Position numbers and translations under genes: made by a program
Notes under the pieces: generated by a model
Databases searched by the model: none
Told to the model about the DNA's origin: nothing
What the model saw: the letters and a program-made list of their open reading frames with translations, nothing else
Shown: positions 29,262 through 36,317 of the stretch, piece after piece
How positions within the stretch are numbered: position 1 is the first letter of the stretch
Layout of the letters: every line of letters begins with the position of its first letter
Assembly: GCF_004683865.2 (NCBI RefSeq)
Contig: NZ_CP040764.1
Span: 124,001-188,000, forward strand
Source: Paracoccus liaowanqingii
GTDB taxonomy: Bacteria; Pseudomonadota; Alphaproteobacteria; Rhodobacterales; Rhodobacteraceae
Length of the DNA stretch: 64,000 nucleotides
Direction of reading: 5' to 3'

Positions 29262-30158
29262 TCAGATCCGCCAGATGATCAGCACCACCGAGGCCCCCAG
29301 GGCCGCCATGCCCGCCAGCTCGACCGCCCGCAACCGCTCGCGAAAGACCACGACCGAGGCGAGGATCGAGAAGATCAGCTCGACCTGCCCCAGGCTGCGG
29401 ACATAGGCGGCGTTCTGCAGCGCGAAGGCGGTGAACCAGCCCAGGCTGCCCAGCACCCCGGTCACGCCCACGGGCAGCACCGCCCGCCAGCGGGTGGCGA
29501 CGCGTGACAGCTCGCCCGGTTCGCGCAGCGCCAGCCACAGGGTCATCACCAGCGTCTGGAACCCGGTCGCCGCGACCAGCGCCACCAGCGCACGGACCAG
29601 CGCCTGCGGGTGATCGACCTGCAGGGTGGCGGCGCGATAGCCGATGGCCGACAGGCCGAACAGCGCGCCCGCCGTCAGCCCCAGCATCAGCGCGCGCCGA
29701 TCCACCCCCTGCGCGGCCCAGCCCCCCGCCGGGCGCGACAGCAGCAGGACACCCGCCGTGCCCACCAGTATCGCGGCCAGCCCGTCGGGCGAGACCGGCT
29801 CGGACAGAAGCAGCGCCGAGAGGGCGGCGACCAGCAGCACCTCGGTCTTGGTGAAGGCGATGCCTACCGCGAAGGACCGGGTGGCAAACAGCGCGACCGT
29901 GGCCAGCGTCGCCACGATCTGCGCCAGCCCCCCGGCCATCGCCCACAGCCAGAAGCCGGGCGACAGTGCCGGCATCCCGTCCCCGCGTGTGATCAGCAGC
30001 GCGGCCAAGGCGACCCCCGCCAGCGGCGCGGCGAAGACGAAGCGCGCATAGGTCGCCCCGCCGGTCGACAGCCCCGCCGCCCGCAACCCCTTCTGCAGCA
30101 TGAACCGCCAGGTCTGCACGGCAGCGGCGGCTAGGGTGATGAGGACCCAGGGTTCCAT
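29262..30158 (-). CDS. EamA/DMT family transporter
   Basis: 298 residues from the MEPWVLITL start (ATG 30158; ATG 30176 would add six residues). About ten membrane helices form two five-helix repeats, as usual for drug/metabolite exporters; GIAFTKTEVLLVAALSALLL falls in the first repeat and SLGQVELIFSILASVVVFRE in the second. It lies 81 bases upstream of the FAD dehydrogenase on the same strand and may belong to that unit. The transported compound is unknown. Confidence 0.87.
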   Translation of the reverse strand: MEPWVLITLAAAAVQTWRFMLQKGLRAAGLSTGGATYARFVFAAPLAGVALAALLITRGDGMPALSPGFWLWAMAGGLAQIVATLATVALFATRSFAVGIAFTKTEVLLVAALSALLLSEPVSPDGLAAILVGTAGVLLLSRPAGGWAAQGVDRRALMLGLTAGALFGLSAIGYRAATLQVDHPQALVRALVALVAATGFQTLVMTLWLALREPGELSRVATRWRAVLPVGVTGVLGSLGWFTAFALQNAAYVRSLGQVELIFSILASVVVFRERLRAVELAGMAALGASVVLIIWRI

Positions 30159-30392
30159 CGTCGGCTCCGATCGCACGGTCCGCGCGGGGTAGCGCCGGGG
30201 AAGGGGGAGGGCAAGGGTAGCGAAGATAGGATCTGAGGTTCGTTCCGCTCAGGGCTCAACGGTCCGACAGGGTGCTGTCACGGGCGGAACAATGAAGGTG
30301 GGCTTGGCGCGCGACAGTCCGTTCAACTCTTGGCACTCGTTTGCTTCTGCAAAAGTCACCTTGGAGTAGAGCAAAATTCTCTCGGACTGCGT

Positions 30393-30725
30393 CTAGCAAC
30401 CTGTTCGGCGCGGATCGCTTGGGTCCAGAACCCATACCTCTGCCTGCGTCAGTTCTCTCCGGTCGAGTTCCAAGGCCTGTCGTTTTGCGCCTCTGTCCGT
30501 CAACAGATAGTGGCCTTCGCTATAGCCTGCCAGATGTCGCGAAAAGACGCCAAGGGCGTAACCCAGTATCAGCTTTTGCTGCGCAAACGGGGTATCGTCA
30601 TAGAGTGCCGCGACCTGAAAGATGCTCGTGAGGTTGTAAAGCGATGCGGCCTCTGCTCGCTGTCCGTGAAAGATCAGCGCGGTCAGGCCGTCATACCAGC
30701 CAAGCCGTGATTTGTAACGCTGCAT
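30393..30725 (-). CDS. Hypothetical protein in a lower-GC patch
   Basis: 110 residues from ATG 30725, with AGGTGA five bases upstream. The amphipathic central part (YNLTSIFQVAALYDDTPFAQ, then LILGYALGVFSRHL) looks protein-like, but I recognise no family. The patch 30159-30969 is visibly less GC-rich than its surroundings, and an overlapping open frame exists on the other strand, so this could be a transferred gene or a remnant. Coding status is uncertain. Confidence 0.4.
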   Translation of the reverse strand: MQRYKSRLGWYDGLTALIFHGQRAEAASLYNLTSIFQVAALYDDTPFAQQKLILGYALGVFSRHLAGYSEGHYLLTDRGAKRQALELDRRELTQAEVWVLDPSDPRRTGC

Positions 30726-30921
30726 CTGTCACCTGCATGCCTGACCCATCTTGATGGGCGAATGAACCATGGCTCCGTCCGGCATGCTACGTCAAACGAT
30801 GAGTAGTACTGGCAGCGCAGAGGTGTCGGCCATTCGCGCTCGTGGAAAAGCCGAAGGACCAGAGACCAGGTCGGTTTGGGTGAAGGTGCTTCCTTGGCGG
30901 TGCCCCATCATGGTCAAAAGA
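30726..30921. other. Intergenic stretch with no recognised gene
   Basis: Between the doubtful gene at 30393-30725 and the terminator at 30922. The base composition is more balanced than elsewhere. Short frames exist on both strands but none carries a motif or a good RBS. With 30159-30392, which likewise holds nothing recognisable, it flanks the doubtful gene. Confidence 0.4.
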
Positions 30922-30947
30922 AAAGGCCCCGCAGGTGCGGGGCCTTT
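30922..30947. terminator. Strong, probably bidirectional intrinsic terminator
   Basis: AAAGGCCCCGCA and TGCGGGGCCTTT form a perfect 12-bp stem with a 2-base loop. The A-run on one side and T-run on the other make it usable from both strands. It lies 22 bases after the stop of the DUF3618 gene read on the minus strand. Confidence 0.85.
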
Positions 30948-30969
30948 CGGGATTGCGGGGGCTGTCGGT

Positions 30970-32004
30970 TCAGACCTTGGGTGTTCCGGTCGCGTTCGGC
31001 GTTCCCGTCGTGCCCGAAGCGCCGGTCGACCCGGTCGCGGCAGGTGTTCCCGAGGGTGCCGTGCCGGCGGTCGGCTTGTCTGCCTTGTCGTCGGTCAACT
31101 CGTCCTTGGCGGCGGCGACCACGTTGGAGGCGGCGGACTTGGCTTCGTCCAGACCGGCCGAGACGGCGTTGCCGACGCGGCTCTTCTCTTCCTGGTAGAC
31201 GGCCTCGGCCTCGTCGAAGAGCTGGTCGCGATAGTCGCCCATCAGCTCGTCCTCGCGCCGGGTGCCGGGCAGCATGGCGCCCAGGGCCGCGCCGCCGATC
31301 AGGGCCAGCGCGCCGAAGAGCAGCGGCTCGCTGTCATAGCTGCGCGCGACCTTGCGGTTGGCCTGCGCCAGCTGGCGGTGGGCGGCGTCGCTGGCGTCCA
31401 GCGCCTTGCGGCGCGCGGTCTCGATCCGCTGGCGGGCCTCGTCGCCCAGGCCCTCGGTGCCTTCTCTCAGGCGGTCGCGCAGATGGCGCGCCTTGTCTTT
31501 TGCCATGTCCGTCATGCCATGCTCCTTGCTGGATCCGGTGGTCAGGCCGGAAAAAATGCCCGAGGTGCGGCTCGTCGTCCGGTCCGTCGCCTGTCCTTGG
31601 TCCGACGCCCAACCCGGGGGCTGCGCCATCGGCCGGGGCGCGCGGGCGGGGGTCGGTGCCGGGGTGGGGGTCGGCGCGAGGACCGGGGTCGCGGGGCGGT
31701 CGTGGCGCACGGGCCGGTCGTCCGAGGACGCGCCGAAGCCGTGGACCGGGTCATGGCCGCGCCCGAAGATCATCCAGGCCAGACCGATGCCGGTCAGGCC
31801 CAGGGCCACGGGATTGGCGCGGGCTGCGGCGCTGGCCGATTCGGCCCATTCCGCGCCGTTCCTGCGGACCGAGCCGGTCAGGCGGCGCGACAGGCCGTCC
31901 AGCGACAGCTCGCTCTGCAGGTCGTCGAGGGTGCGGCGCAGGGCCTCGCGGTCCTTCTCGATCTCGCGTTCGATATGGTCGGGATTGTCGGCGTCATGCG
32001 TCAT
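30970..32004 (-). CDS. DUF3618 domain membrane-associated stress protein
   Basis: 344 residues. The N-terminal DUF3618 module IEREIEKDREALRRTLDDLQ is followed by a short hydrophobic segment (ANPVALGLTGIGLAWMIFG), a Pro-rich linker at about residues 105-135, a helical segment with RDRLREGTEGLGDEARQRIE, a second hydrophobic segment (LLFGALALIGGAALGAML), and a Gly/Thr/Pro-rich tail. The cell-envelope role is unknown. It is the last gene of a three-gene unit whose promoter matches the EcfG pattern, and it overlaps the holin-like gene by 11 bases. Confidence 0.8.
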   Translation of the reverse strand: MTHDADNPDHIEREIEKDREALRRTLDDLQSELSLDGLSRRLTGSVRRNGAEWAESASAAARANPVALGLTGIGLAWMIFGRGHDPVHGFGASSDDRPVRHDRPATPVLAPTPTPAPTPARAPRPMAQPPGWASDQGQATDRTTSRTSGIFSGLTTGSSKEHGMTDMAKDKARHLRDRLREGTEGLGDEARQRIETARRKALDASDAAHRQLAQANRKVARSYDSEPLLFGALALIGGAALGAMLPGTRREDELMGDYRDQLFDEAEAVYQEEKSRVGNAVSAGLDEAKSAASNVVAAAKDELTDDKADKPTAGTAPSGTPAATGSTGASGTTGTPNATGTPKV

Positions 32005-32395
32005 GATAGGCTTCCTTCACCGCGCTTGCGTCGCGCTGGACATTCTCGGCCGTGCGCGTCGGCATGAGGTTTTCGGGCTTCAGATCGGCCATGCCCTTGC
32101 GCAGCAGCACATAGGCCAGGATCGCCAGGATCACGCCGACGATCACCGCGCTCCAGATCGGGCCGAGGTCGGTCTCGGCCAGGGCGGCGACCAGGGCGGC
32201 GGTCAGCACGTTCAGCGTGACGATGCCCAGGACGGCGGCGGCCGCGACCATGCCCAGACCCGCGCCGGCGCGGGTCAGGTTCTGGCGCATCTCGGCCTTG
32301 GCGAGGGTGATCTCCTTGCGGACCAGTTCGCCCGAGAGGCGCAGGGCGTCGGAGGCCAGCGAGGCGGGGTTCTGCGAGCGGACGGGATCAGGCAT
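31994..32395 (-). CDS. Phage holin family / DUF1469-type membrane protein
   Basis: 133 residues from ATG 32395, with GGAGG six bases upstream. An amphipathic N-terminus (SGELVRKEITLAKAEMRQNL) precedes two membrane helices: LGMVAAAAVLGIVTLNVLTA, and SAVIVGVILAILAYVLL. This is the 'putative actinobacterial holin-X' style often found beside DUF3618 genes; no lytic role is implied. It overlaps both neighbours and so is translationally coupled. Confidence 0.82.
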   Translation of the reverse strand: MPDPVRSQNPASLASDALRLSGELVRKEITLAKAEMRQNLTRAGAGLGMVAAAAVLGIVTLNVLTAALVAALAETDLGPIWSAVIVGVILAILAYVLLRKGMADLKPENLMPTRTAENVQRDASAVKEAYHDA

Positions 32396-33017
32396 GCGAG
32401 CCTCCGTCGTTGCGGCCACCGGCGCCGGGGATGGGGCCGGTCGGGGCGGGGCCAGTCGGAACGGTGCCGGTGGGGACCGCGCGAGCGGCGCTGGCGGCCG
32501 AGGGGGTGACGGTGGCGGTGCCGGCCGGGCCGACCGTCGCAGGGGCGTCCGGGGACGGGCGGCGGGTCATGCCGGCGTCGCCGAAGCCGCTGGTGTTCAT
32601 GGGGGTCGAGGACGGGACGGAGCCCGCGCGCAGGAAGCGGATCGCGGCGAAGCCCGCCAGGGCCGAGAGGCCCAGGAAGGCGCCCGGCTGGCGGCGCGCG
32701 AAGCTGCGCACGTCCTCGACCATCTGGGCCGGGTCGGTCGCGTTCAGGCTGCCCGCCAGACCGCTGACGCTGTCGGCGGCGCGGTCGAACATGGTGGCGA
32801 TGGACGAGTCCGGGTCGATCTCGGACCCAGCCTTGCGCAGGCCCGCGGCCACGCTTTCGGCGCGCTCGGCGATGCCCGAGCGCAGGTCCTTCTCGCGGCG
32901 CGTGACCTCGTCCTTGACGCTGCCCGCGAGGCGCGAGGCCTGGTCCGTGGCCTCGGACGCGATGTTGTCCTTGGCGGAGGTGCCGGTCGCCTTGGTGTGC
33001 GGATCGTCGACGGTCAT
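32388..33017 (-). CDS. Uncharacterised helical stress protein, first gene of DUF3618 operon
   Basis: 209 residues. The N-terminal half is charged and helical (SVKDEVTRREKDLRSGIAER), a short hydrophobic segment follows (PGAFLGLSALAGFAAIRFL), and the C-terminal third is Pro/Ala/Thr/Gly-rich and probably disordered. No family name can be given with confidence. It heads a unit with the holin-like and DUF3618 genes and has an exact GGAAC-N16-GGTT promoter 79 bases upstream. Confidence 0.75.
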   Translation of the reverse strand: MTVDDPHTKATGTSAKDNIASEATDQASRLAGSVKDEVTRREKDLRSGIAERAESVAAGLRKAGSEIDPDSSIATMFDRAADSVSGLAGSLNATDPAQMVEDVRSFARRQPGAFLGLSALAGFAAIRFLRAGSVPSSTPMNTSGFGDAGMTRRPSPDAPATVGPAGTATVTPSAASAARAVPTGTVPTGPAPTGPIPGAGGRNDGGSHA

Positions 33018-33095
33018 CTGGGATCTCCTTCGGTTTGGATCGGTCTTGGCCCGGGCGCGATGAACGGCTCATCGACCCCGGTTGCTGGGGGCTCC

Positions 33096-33120
33096 AACCG
33101 GCGAAGGCGGCCGATGTTCC
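33096..33120 (-). promoter_or_regulatory. EcfG-type promoter for the DUF3618 operon
   Basis: Read on the minus strand: GGAAC (33120-33116), 16-base spacer, GGTT (33099-33096). It points at the gene starting at 33017. The extended -35 reads GGAACATCGG, the same as at the SDR gene (34952). Confidence 0.78.
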
Positions 33121-33169
33121 AGGGCGGTTCCGGGAGGGGAGCCGCCGGGCCCCGGTGGCGGGCGCCGGA

Positions 33170-33222
33170 GCGGGGGTTTTGCACCCCCGCACCCCCGCAG
33201 GATATTTGGGCCAAGATGAAGG
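33170..33222 (+). repeat. Dispersed intergenic hairpin repeat, copy 2
   Basis: GCGGGGGT-TTTGC-ACCCCCGC (8-bp stem, 5-base loop), then ACCCCCGCAGGATATTTGGG, then an AAGATGAAGG tail. It is homologous in layout to 18071-18123. It lies in the gap between the divergent starts at 33017 and 33304. Confidence 0.65.
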
Positions 33223-33303
33223 GGTTGGGTGCCGTCATGGTGCAACTTCGCCAGGGCGGGGACGTTGGCGCGGGATCTTGGAGCGGCACAGGGGTTTTTG
33301 GGG

Positions 33304-33687
33304 ATGCAGCTGGACGAGGGAGTGGTGTTCTCGCTGTCGGATCACCTGGGGCGGCTGGCGGGGCCGCTGGAATGGCTGGTGGTGCTGATCGAGCTGTTCG
33401 CGATCGCCATCCTGATCCTGGGGGTCGTGCGGTTCCTGGGCTGGTTCCTGTCGGGCGAGGTCCTGCGGCGGGCGGCGCATGACCCGGGCCACCAGCTGAA
33501 CCGCGGGCGGCTTGCGCTTGGCCGGCACATCCTGTCGGCGCTGGAGGTGCTGATCGTGGCGGACCTGATCCGCACGGTGCTTCACCTGACCTTCGACAAC
33601 ATCCTGCTGCTGGGCGGGCTGGTGCTGATCCGGTCCTTCATCTCGGTGAGCCTGGACTACGAGATGCGGGCGCTGGAGACGGAGTGA
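33304..33687 (+). CDS. DUF1622 family membrane protein
   Basis: 127 residues from ATG 33304. Membrane helices lie at about residues 20-48 (WLVVLIELFAIAILILGVVR) and in the C-terminal half (IVADLIRTVLHLTF, then ILLLGGLVLIRSFISVSL). The conserved cytoplasmic stretch RLALGRHILSALEVLIVADL is typical of DUF1622. The role is unknown. It sits within the stress island and converges with the probable NepR gene; no EcfG-type site was found before it. Confidence 0.82.
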   Translation: MQLDEGVVFSLSDHLGRLAGPLEWLVVLIELFAIAILILGVVRFLGWFLSGEVLRRAAHDPGHQLNRGRLALGRHILSALEVLIVADLIRTVLHLTFDNILLLGGLVLIRSFISVSLDYEMRALETE

Positions 33688-33705
33688 CGGCCGGGGGCCG
33701 GCCGG

Positions 33706-33873
33706 TCACCTGTCGTCGGCCTCGCGCGCCCGGGCCAGGGCTTCCTGCAGGCGCAGGGCCAGTTCGCGCAGGCGCGGGGGGATGTCCTCGCGGGCGACCT
33801 CGGACATGAGATCCTGCATGGCCCGGTCCAGATGCGGATCCTCGGGCGAATTCTTGTCGTGATCGGTCATCAT
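33706..33873 (-). CDS. Probable NepR-type anti-sigma factor
   Basis: 55 residues from the ATG at 33873, with AGGAAAGGA upstream; an 11-residue longer start at 33906 is possible. The helical pattern LDRAMQDLMSEVAREDIPPR then LRELALRLQEAL resembles NepR proteins, which carry a conserved E-x-x-P-x-R-h-x-x-L core. NepR binds and inactivates EcfG until a PhyR-type anti-anti-sigma factor removes it. Such a protein is expected here because EcfG is encoded 1.2 kb away. It lies 144 bases after the SDR gene on the same strand and may be co-transcribed from that gene's EcfG-type promoter, giving negative feedback. Confidence 0.55.
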   Translation of the reverse strand: MMTDHDKNSPEDPHLDRAMQDLMSEVAREDIPPRLRELALRLQEALARAREADDR

Positions 33874-34017
33874 GTCCCCGGCTGTCCTTTCCTCGTCTGG
33901 TGGCATGCGGCCCGGCGCCTGTCACGCGATTTCATGGCTTGCGTGCGCCGGGGCATGTCACGATATGGTTGGCGGTCCGGAGCCGGGGCCGGGGCCGGGG
34001 CGTCGGTTCGGGCCGTC

Positions 34018-34875
34018 CTACATCATCGGCTTGCCGCCCGTCACGGCGATCGTGGCGCCCGAGACGTAGCTGGACATCGCCTCGGCCAGCATGACGTAGG
34101 CCGAGGCCAGCTCGACCGGCTGCGCGGGGCGGCCGATGGGATAGTCGGCGCCGAACTGCGCCACCTTCTCGGCGGGCATGCTGGCGGGGATCAGCGGGGT
34201 CCAGACCGGGCCCGGCGCCACGACATTGGCGCGGATGCCGCGATCGGCCAGCATCTGCGCCAGGCCCAGGGTGAAGTTCTGGATCGCGCCCTTGGTGGTG
34301 GCATAGGCCAGCAGCGTCGGGTTGGGCTGGTCCGAATTGATCGAGGCGGTGTTGATGATCGAGCTGCCGCGCGGCATATGCGCCACCGCCGCCTTGGTCA
34401 GATGGAACATCGCGTCAATATTGACCGCGAAGGTGTGGCGCCATTCGTCGTCGCTGATGTCCTCGATCCGGGCGAAGCTGCGCTGGTGGGCGGCGTTGTT
34501 CACCAGAATGTCGATGCGGCCGAATTCGGCCACCGTGCGGTCCACCACGTCGCGGCAGAACGCGGGCGAGGACAGATCGCCGGTCAGCACCAGGCAGCGG
34601 CGCCCGGCCTCGCGCACCAGGCGGGCGGTGTCGGCCATGTCGCGGTCCTCGTTCAGGCAGACCAGCGCCAAGTCGGCCCCCTCGCGGGCATAGGCGATGG
34701 CGACCGCCCGGCCGATGCCGCTGTCGCCGCCGGTGATCAGGGCGATGCGCTCGGGCAGGCGGTTCGCCCCGCGCCAGCTGTCCTCGCCGTGATCGGGAAG
34801 GGGGTCCATCTCGAGGAAGCTGCCGGGCAGGTCCTGCTGCTGTTCGGGAAAGGGCGGTGTGGGATGGTCGGTCAT
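34018..34875 (-). CDS. SDR family oxidoreductase, general stress type (YghA/YhxC-like)
   Basis: 285 residues from ATG 34875. An N-terminal extension rich in Pro/Gln precedes the Rossmann motif ALITGGDSGIGRAVAIAYAR near residue 45. The catalytic set is visible: NNAA in DILVNNAAHQ, Ser in IINTASINS, and Tyr/Lys in LLAYATTKGAI. The C-terminal GATIAVTGGKPMM is typical. The enzyme is a cytoplasmic NAD(P)-dependent dehydrogenase of the class often induced by osmotic or stationary stress. An exact EcfG-type promoter lies 53-77 bases upstream. Confidence 0.9.
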   Translation of the reverse strand: MTDHPTPPFPEQQQDLPGSFLEMDPLPDHGEDSWRGANRLPERIALITGGDSGIGRAVAIAYAREGADLALVCLNEDRDMADTARLVREAGRRCLVLTGDLSSPAFCRDVVDRTVAEFGRIDILVNNAAHQRSFARIEDISDDEWRHTFAVNIDAMFHLTKAAVAHMPRGSSIINTASINSDQPNPTLLAYATTKGAIQNFTLGLAQMLADRGIRANVVAPGPVWTPLIPASMPAEKVAQFGADYPIGRPAQPVELASAYVMLAEAMSSYVSGATIAVTGGKPMM

Positions 34876-34893
34876 GGCGCGTCTCCTGCAAAA

Positions 34894-34921
34894 CATCCGG
34901 ATCTGGGCATCCGGATCTGGG
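34894..34921. repeat. Perfect 14-base tandem duplication in the SDR leader
   Basis: CATCCGGATCTGGG occurs twice in direct succession (34894-34907 and 34908-34921). It spans the expected transcription start and leader between the promoter -10 (34928-34931) and the SDR start. Confidence 0.8.
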
Positions 34922-34927
34922 GCGTGC

Positions 34928-34952
34928 AACCGGCACCTGCATCCGATGTTCC
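34928..34952 (-). promoter_or_regulatory. EcfG-type promoter for the SDR gene (and possibly nepR)
   Basis: Minus strand: GGAAC (34952-34948), 16-base spacer, GGTT (34931-34928). The extended GGGAACATCGG matches the site at 33120. It is divergent from the sigma factor gene. Confidence 0.78.
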
Positions 34953-35046
34953 CGGCCTTCGGTGCCCCGGGCGCCGGCCCGCGTCGGCGCAAACCGGCCG
35001 GTCGGGGCCACGGGCTGCCCGATCGGGCCGGGATGCGCGCCGCGAT

Positions 35047-35072
35047 GGAACCCCGCCCCGGTCGGACCTGTT
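35047..35072 (+). promoter_or_regulatory. EcfG-like promoter before the sigma factor gene
   Basis: GGAAC (35047-35051), 17-base spacer, TGTT (35069-35072), 36 bases before the sigma factor ATG. The -10 and spacing differ slightly from the island consensus, but both are within the published range. It implies positive autoregulation. Confidence 0.6.
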
Positions 35073-35107
35073 GTTTCACCAGCGCAGATTGGGGGGCGCC
35101 ATCCCGC

Positions 35108-35581
35108 ATGTCCGACAATATCATGGAACACATCCCCGCCTTGCGCGCCTATGCGCGCTCGCTCTGCGGACGGGCGCATGACGCCGACGATCTGGTCCAG
35201 GAAACCCTTCTGAGGGCCATCGAATATGCCGACCGCTACAAGCCCGGCAGCTACATGCGGGCCTGGCTGTTCACGATCATGCGCAACCGCTTCTACACCA
35301 ACGTCAAGAAGGCCGCGCGCGAGCGGACCGGCGGCGCGGACTGCGTGTCGGGCACGCCCATCTCGCAGCCGGGGCAGGAATGGTATCTGCGCCATCGCGA
35401 GCTGTGCGACCAGCTGGAGCGGATGCCGGCGCATTACCGCGAGGCGCTGGTCTTGGTCTCGGTCTTGGGGGAAAGCTACATCCGCGCGGCCGAGGTGATG
35501 GACTGCGACATCGGCACGGTCAAGAGCCGGGTGAACCGGGCCCGGGGGATCCTGCGCAAGGCCTTGGAACCCGAGTTCTGA
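35108..35581 (+). CDS. ecfG: EcfG-type general stress response sigma factor
   Basis: 157 residues from ATG 35108. Region 2 includes LRAYARSLCGRAHDADDLVQ and YMRAWLFTIMRNRFYTNVKK. Region 4 reads MPAHYREALVLVSVLGESYI and CDIGTVKSRVNRARGIL, the EcfG signature end. No anti-sigma transmembrane partner is beside it; instead a NepR-like gene, a PhyR-like gene and an HWE kinase are close, as in alphaproteobacterial general stress systems. It should recognise GGAAC/GTT promoters, several of which surround it, including one before itself. Confidence 0.85.
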   Translation: MSDNIMEHIPALRAYARSLCGRAHDADDLVQETLLRAIEYADRYKPGSYMRAWLFTIMRNRFYTNVKKAARERTGGADCVSGTPISQPGQEWYLRHRELCDQLERMPAHYREALVLVSVLGESYIRAAEVMDCDIGTVKSRVNRARGILRKALEPEF

Positions 35582-35711
35582 CGTCCGGCACGCTCGTGTA
35601 CCGATCGGTTCAGTTTGAAAAAAGACCTGCGATATTCAGTGCTTCCAATGCTATGGGGAACGGCACGCGGCCAAGATGCCGCAGGTGGCCGCCGCAAATT
35701 TCTCTTTTTAA

Positions 35712-35747
35712 GAACAAATGTTCTAGAACGACACGTTCAAGTTGTTC
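35712..35747. promoter_or_regulatory. Overlapping GAAC/GTTC palindromes upstream of the PhyR-like gene
   Basis: GAACA-AA-TGTTC (35712-35723), GTTCTAGAAC (35720-35729, perfect) and GAACG-ACA-CGTTC (35726-35738) overlap, and a further GTTC follows at 35744. They lie in an AT-richer stretch 35-70 bases before ATG 35782. Such stacked dyads suggest a dimeric repressor or activator site. The spacing does not fit the GTTC-N7-GTTC LexA box of alphaproteobacteria. Confidence 0.5.
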
Positions 35748-35781
35748 CTAATGGCGGTCAGACGAAAGGAAGGCGCGCCAG

Positions 35782-36222
35782 ATGATTCAACATCCCCATT
35801 CCAATCTGACAACCTATGTTCCCGCGCTGCGGCTGTATGCGAGGGTCCTGTGCGGCAATGCCGGGACCGGCGACGGACTGGTCGCCTGGTCGCTTCATCG
35901 GGCCGACGAGCTGGCCTGCCGCGATGCGGCCCAGAGATGCCGCTTCACGTGGCTTCTGTCCACGCTGCGCGATCTGCATCGCAGCGGCATGCTGGACCGG
36001 GCCTCGAACATGCCCTGCGCGAATGACCTTCCGGGGCACGAGGATCTGGCCCTGCTGATGACGCTGCCCCCGGCAGAGCGCGAGGCCCTGACCCTGGTCC
36101 GGTTCATGGGCTGCACGCGGGTCAACGCGGCGCGGATCATGGGCGTGTCGCGGTCCAAGGTGGACCGGCTTCTGGCCATGGCGCGCCTGCGCCTGGATGG
36201 CCCGCCGATGGGATCCGCCTGA
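35782..36222 (+). CDS. Stand-alone sigma-like protein resembling the N-terminal half of PhyR
   Basis: 146 residues from ATG 35782 (AGGAAGG eight bases upstream). A region-2-like part (ALRLYARVLCGNAGTGDGLV) has lost the acidic DDLVQ-type core-binding motif seen in the true sigma factor next door and instead reads GDGLVAWSL, like PhyR. The region-4-like part reads LPPAEREALTLVRFMGCTRV then ARIMGVSRSKVDRLLAMARL. PhyR normally continues into a receiver, but this protein stops here. It may bind the NepR-like protein constitutively or with a separate receiver. A minor ECF sigma factor is the alternative. Confidence 0.6.
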   Translation: MIQHPHSNLTTYVPALRLYARVLCGNAGTGDGLVAWSLHRADELACRDAAQRCRFTWLLSTLRDLHRSGMLDRASNMPCANDLPGHEDLALLMTLPPAEREALTLVRFMGCTRVNAARIMGVSRSKVDRLLAMARLRLDGPPMGSA

Positions 36223-36229
36223 GCCGTCG

Positions 36230-36254
36230 GGAACATCGCATGCCCGGAAAGGTT
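36230..36254 (+). promoter_or_regulatory. EcfG-type promoter for the Crp/Fnr regulator
   Basis: GGAAC (36230-36234), 16-base spacer, GGTT (36251-36254), 64 bases before ATG 36318. It starts eight bases after the PhyR-like gene's stop. Confidence 0.75.
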
Positions 36255-36317
36255 CCATCCCTTGCAGCGACGACTGCACATCGGGCGCCCCACGGGGCGC
36301 CGCGGGAATGGAGACGC

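Noticed and set aside
35640..35680. GGAAC at about 35655 as an EcfG promoter for the PhyR-like gene
   Set aside because: The bases 16-18 positions downstream (GCCG) do not resemble the GTT -10.
35712..35747. LexA/SOS box
   Set aside because: The alphaproteobacterial box is GTTC-N7-GTTC; the GTTC copies here are separated by 11 and 5 bases.
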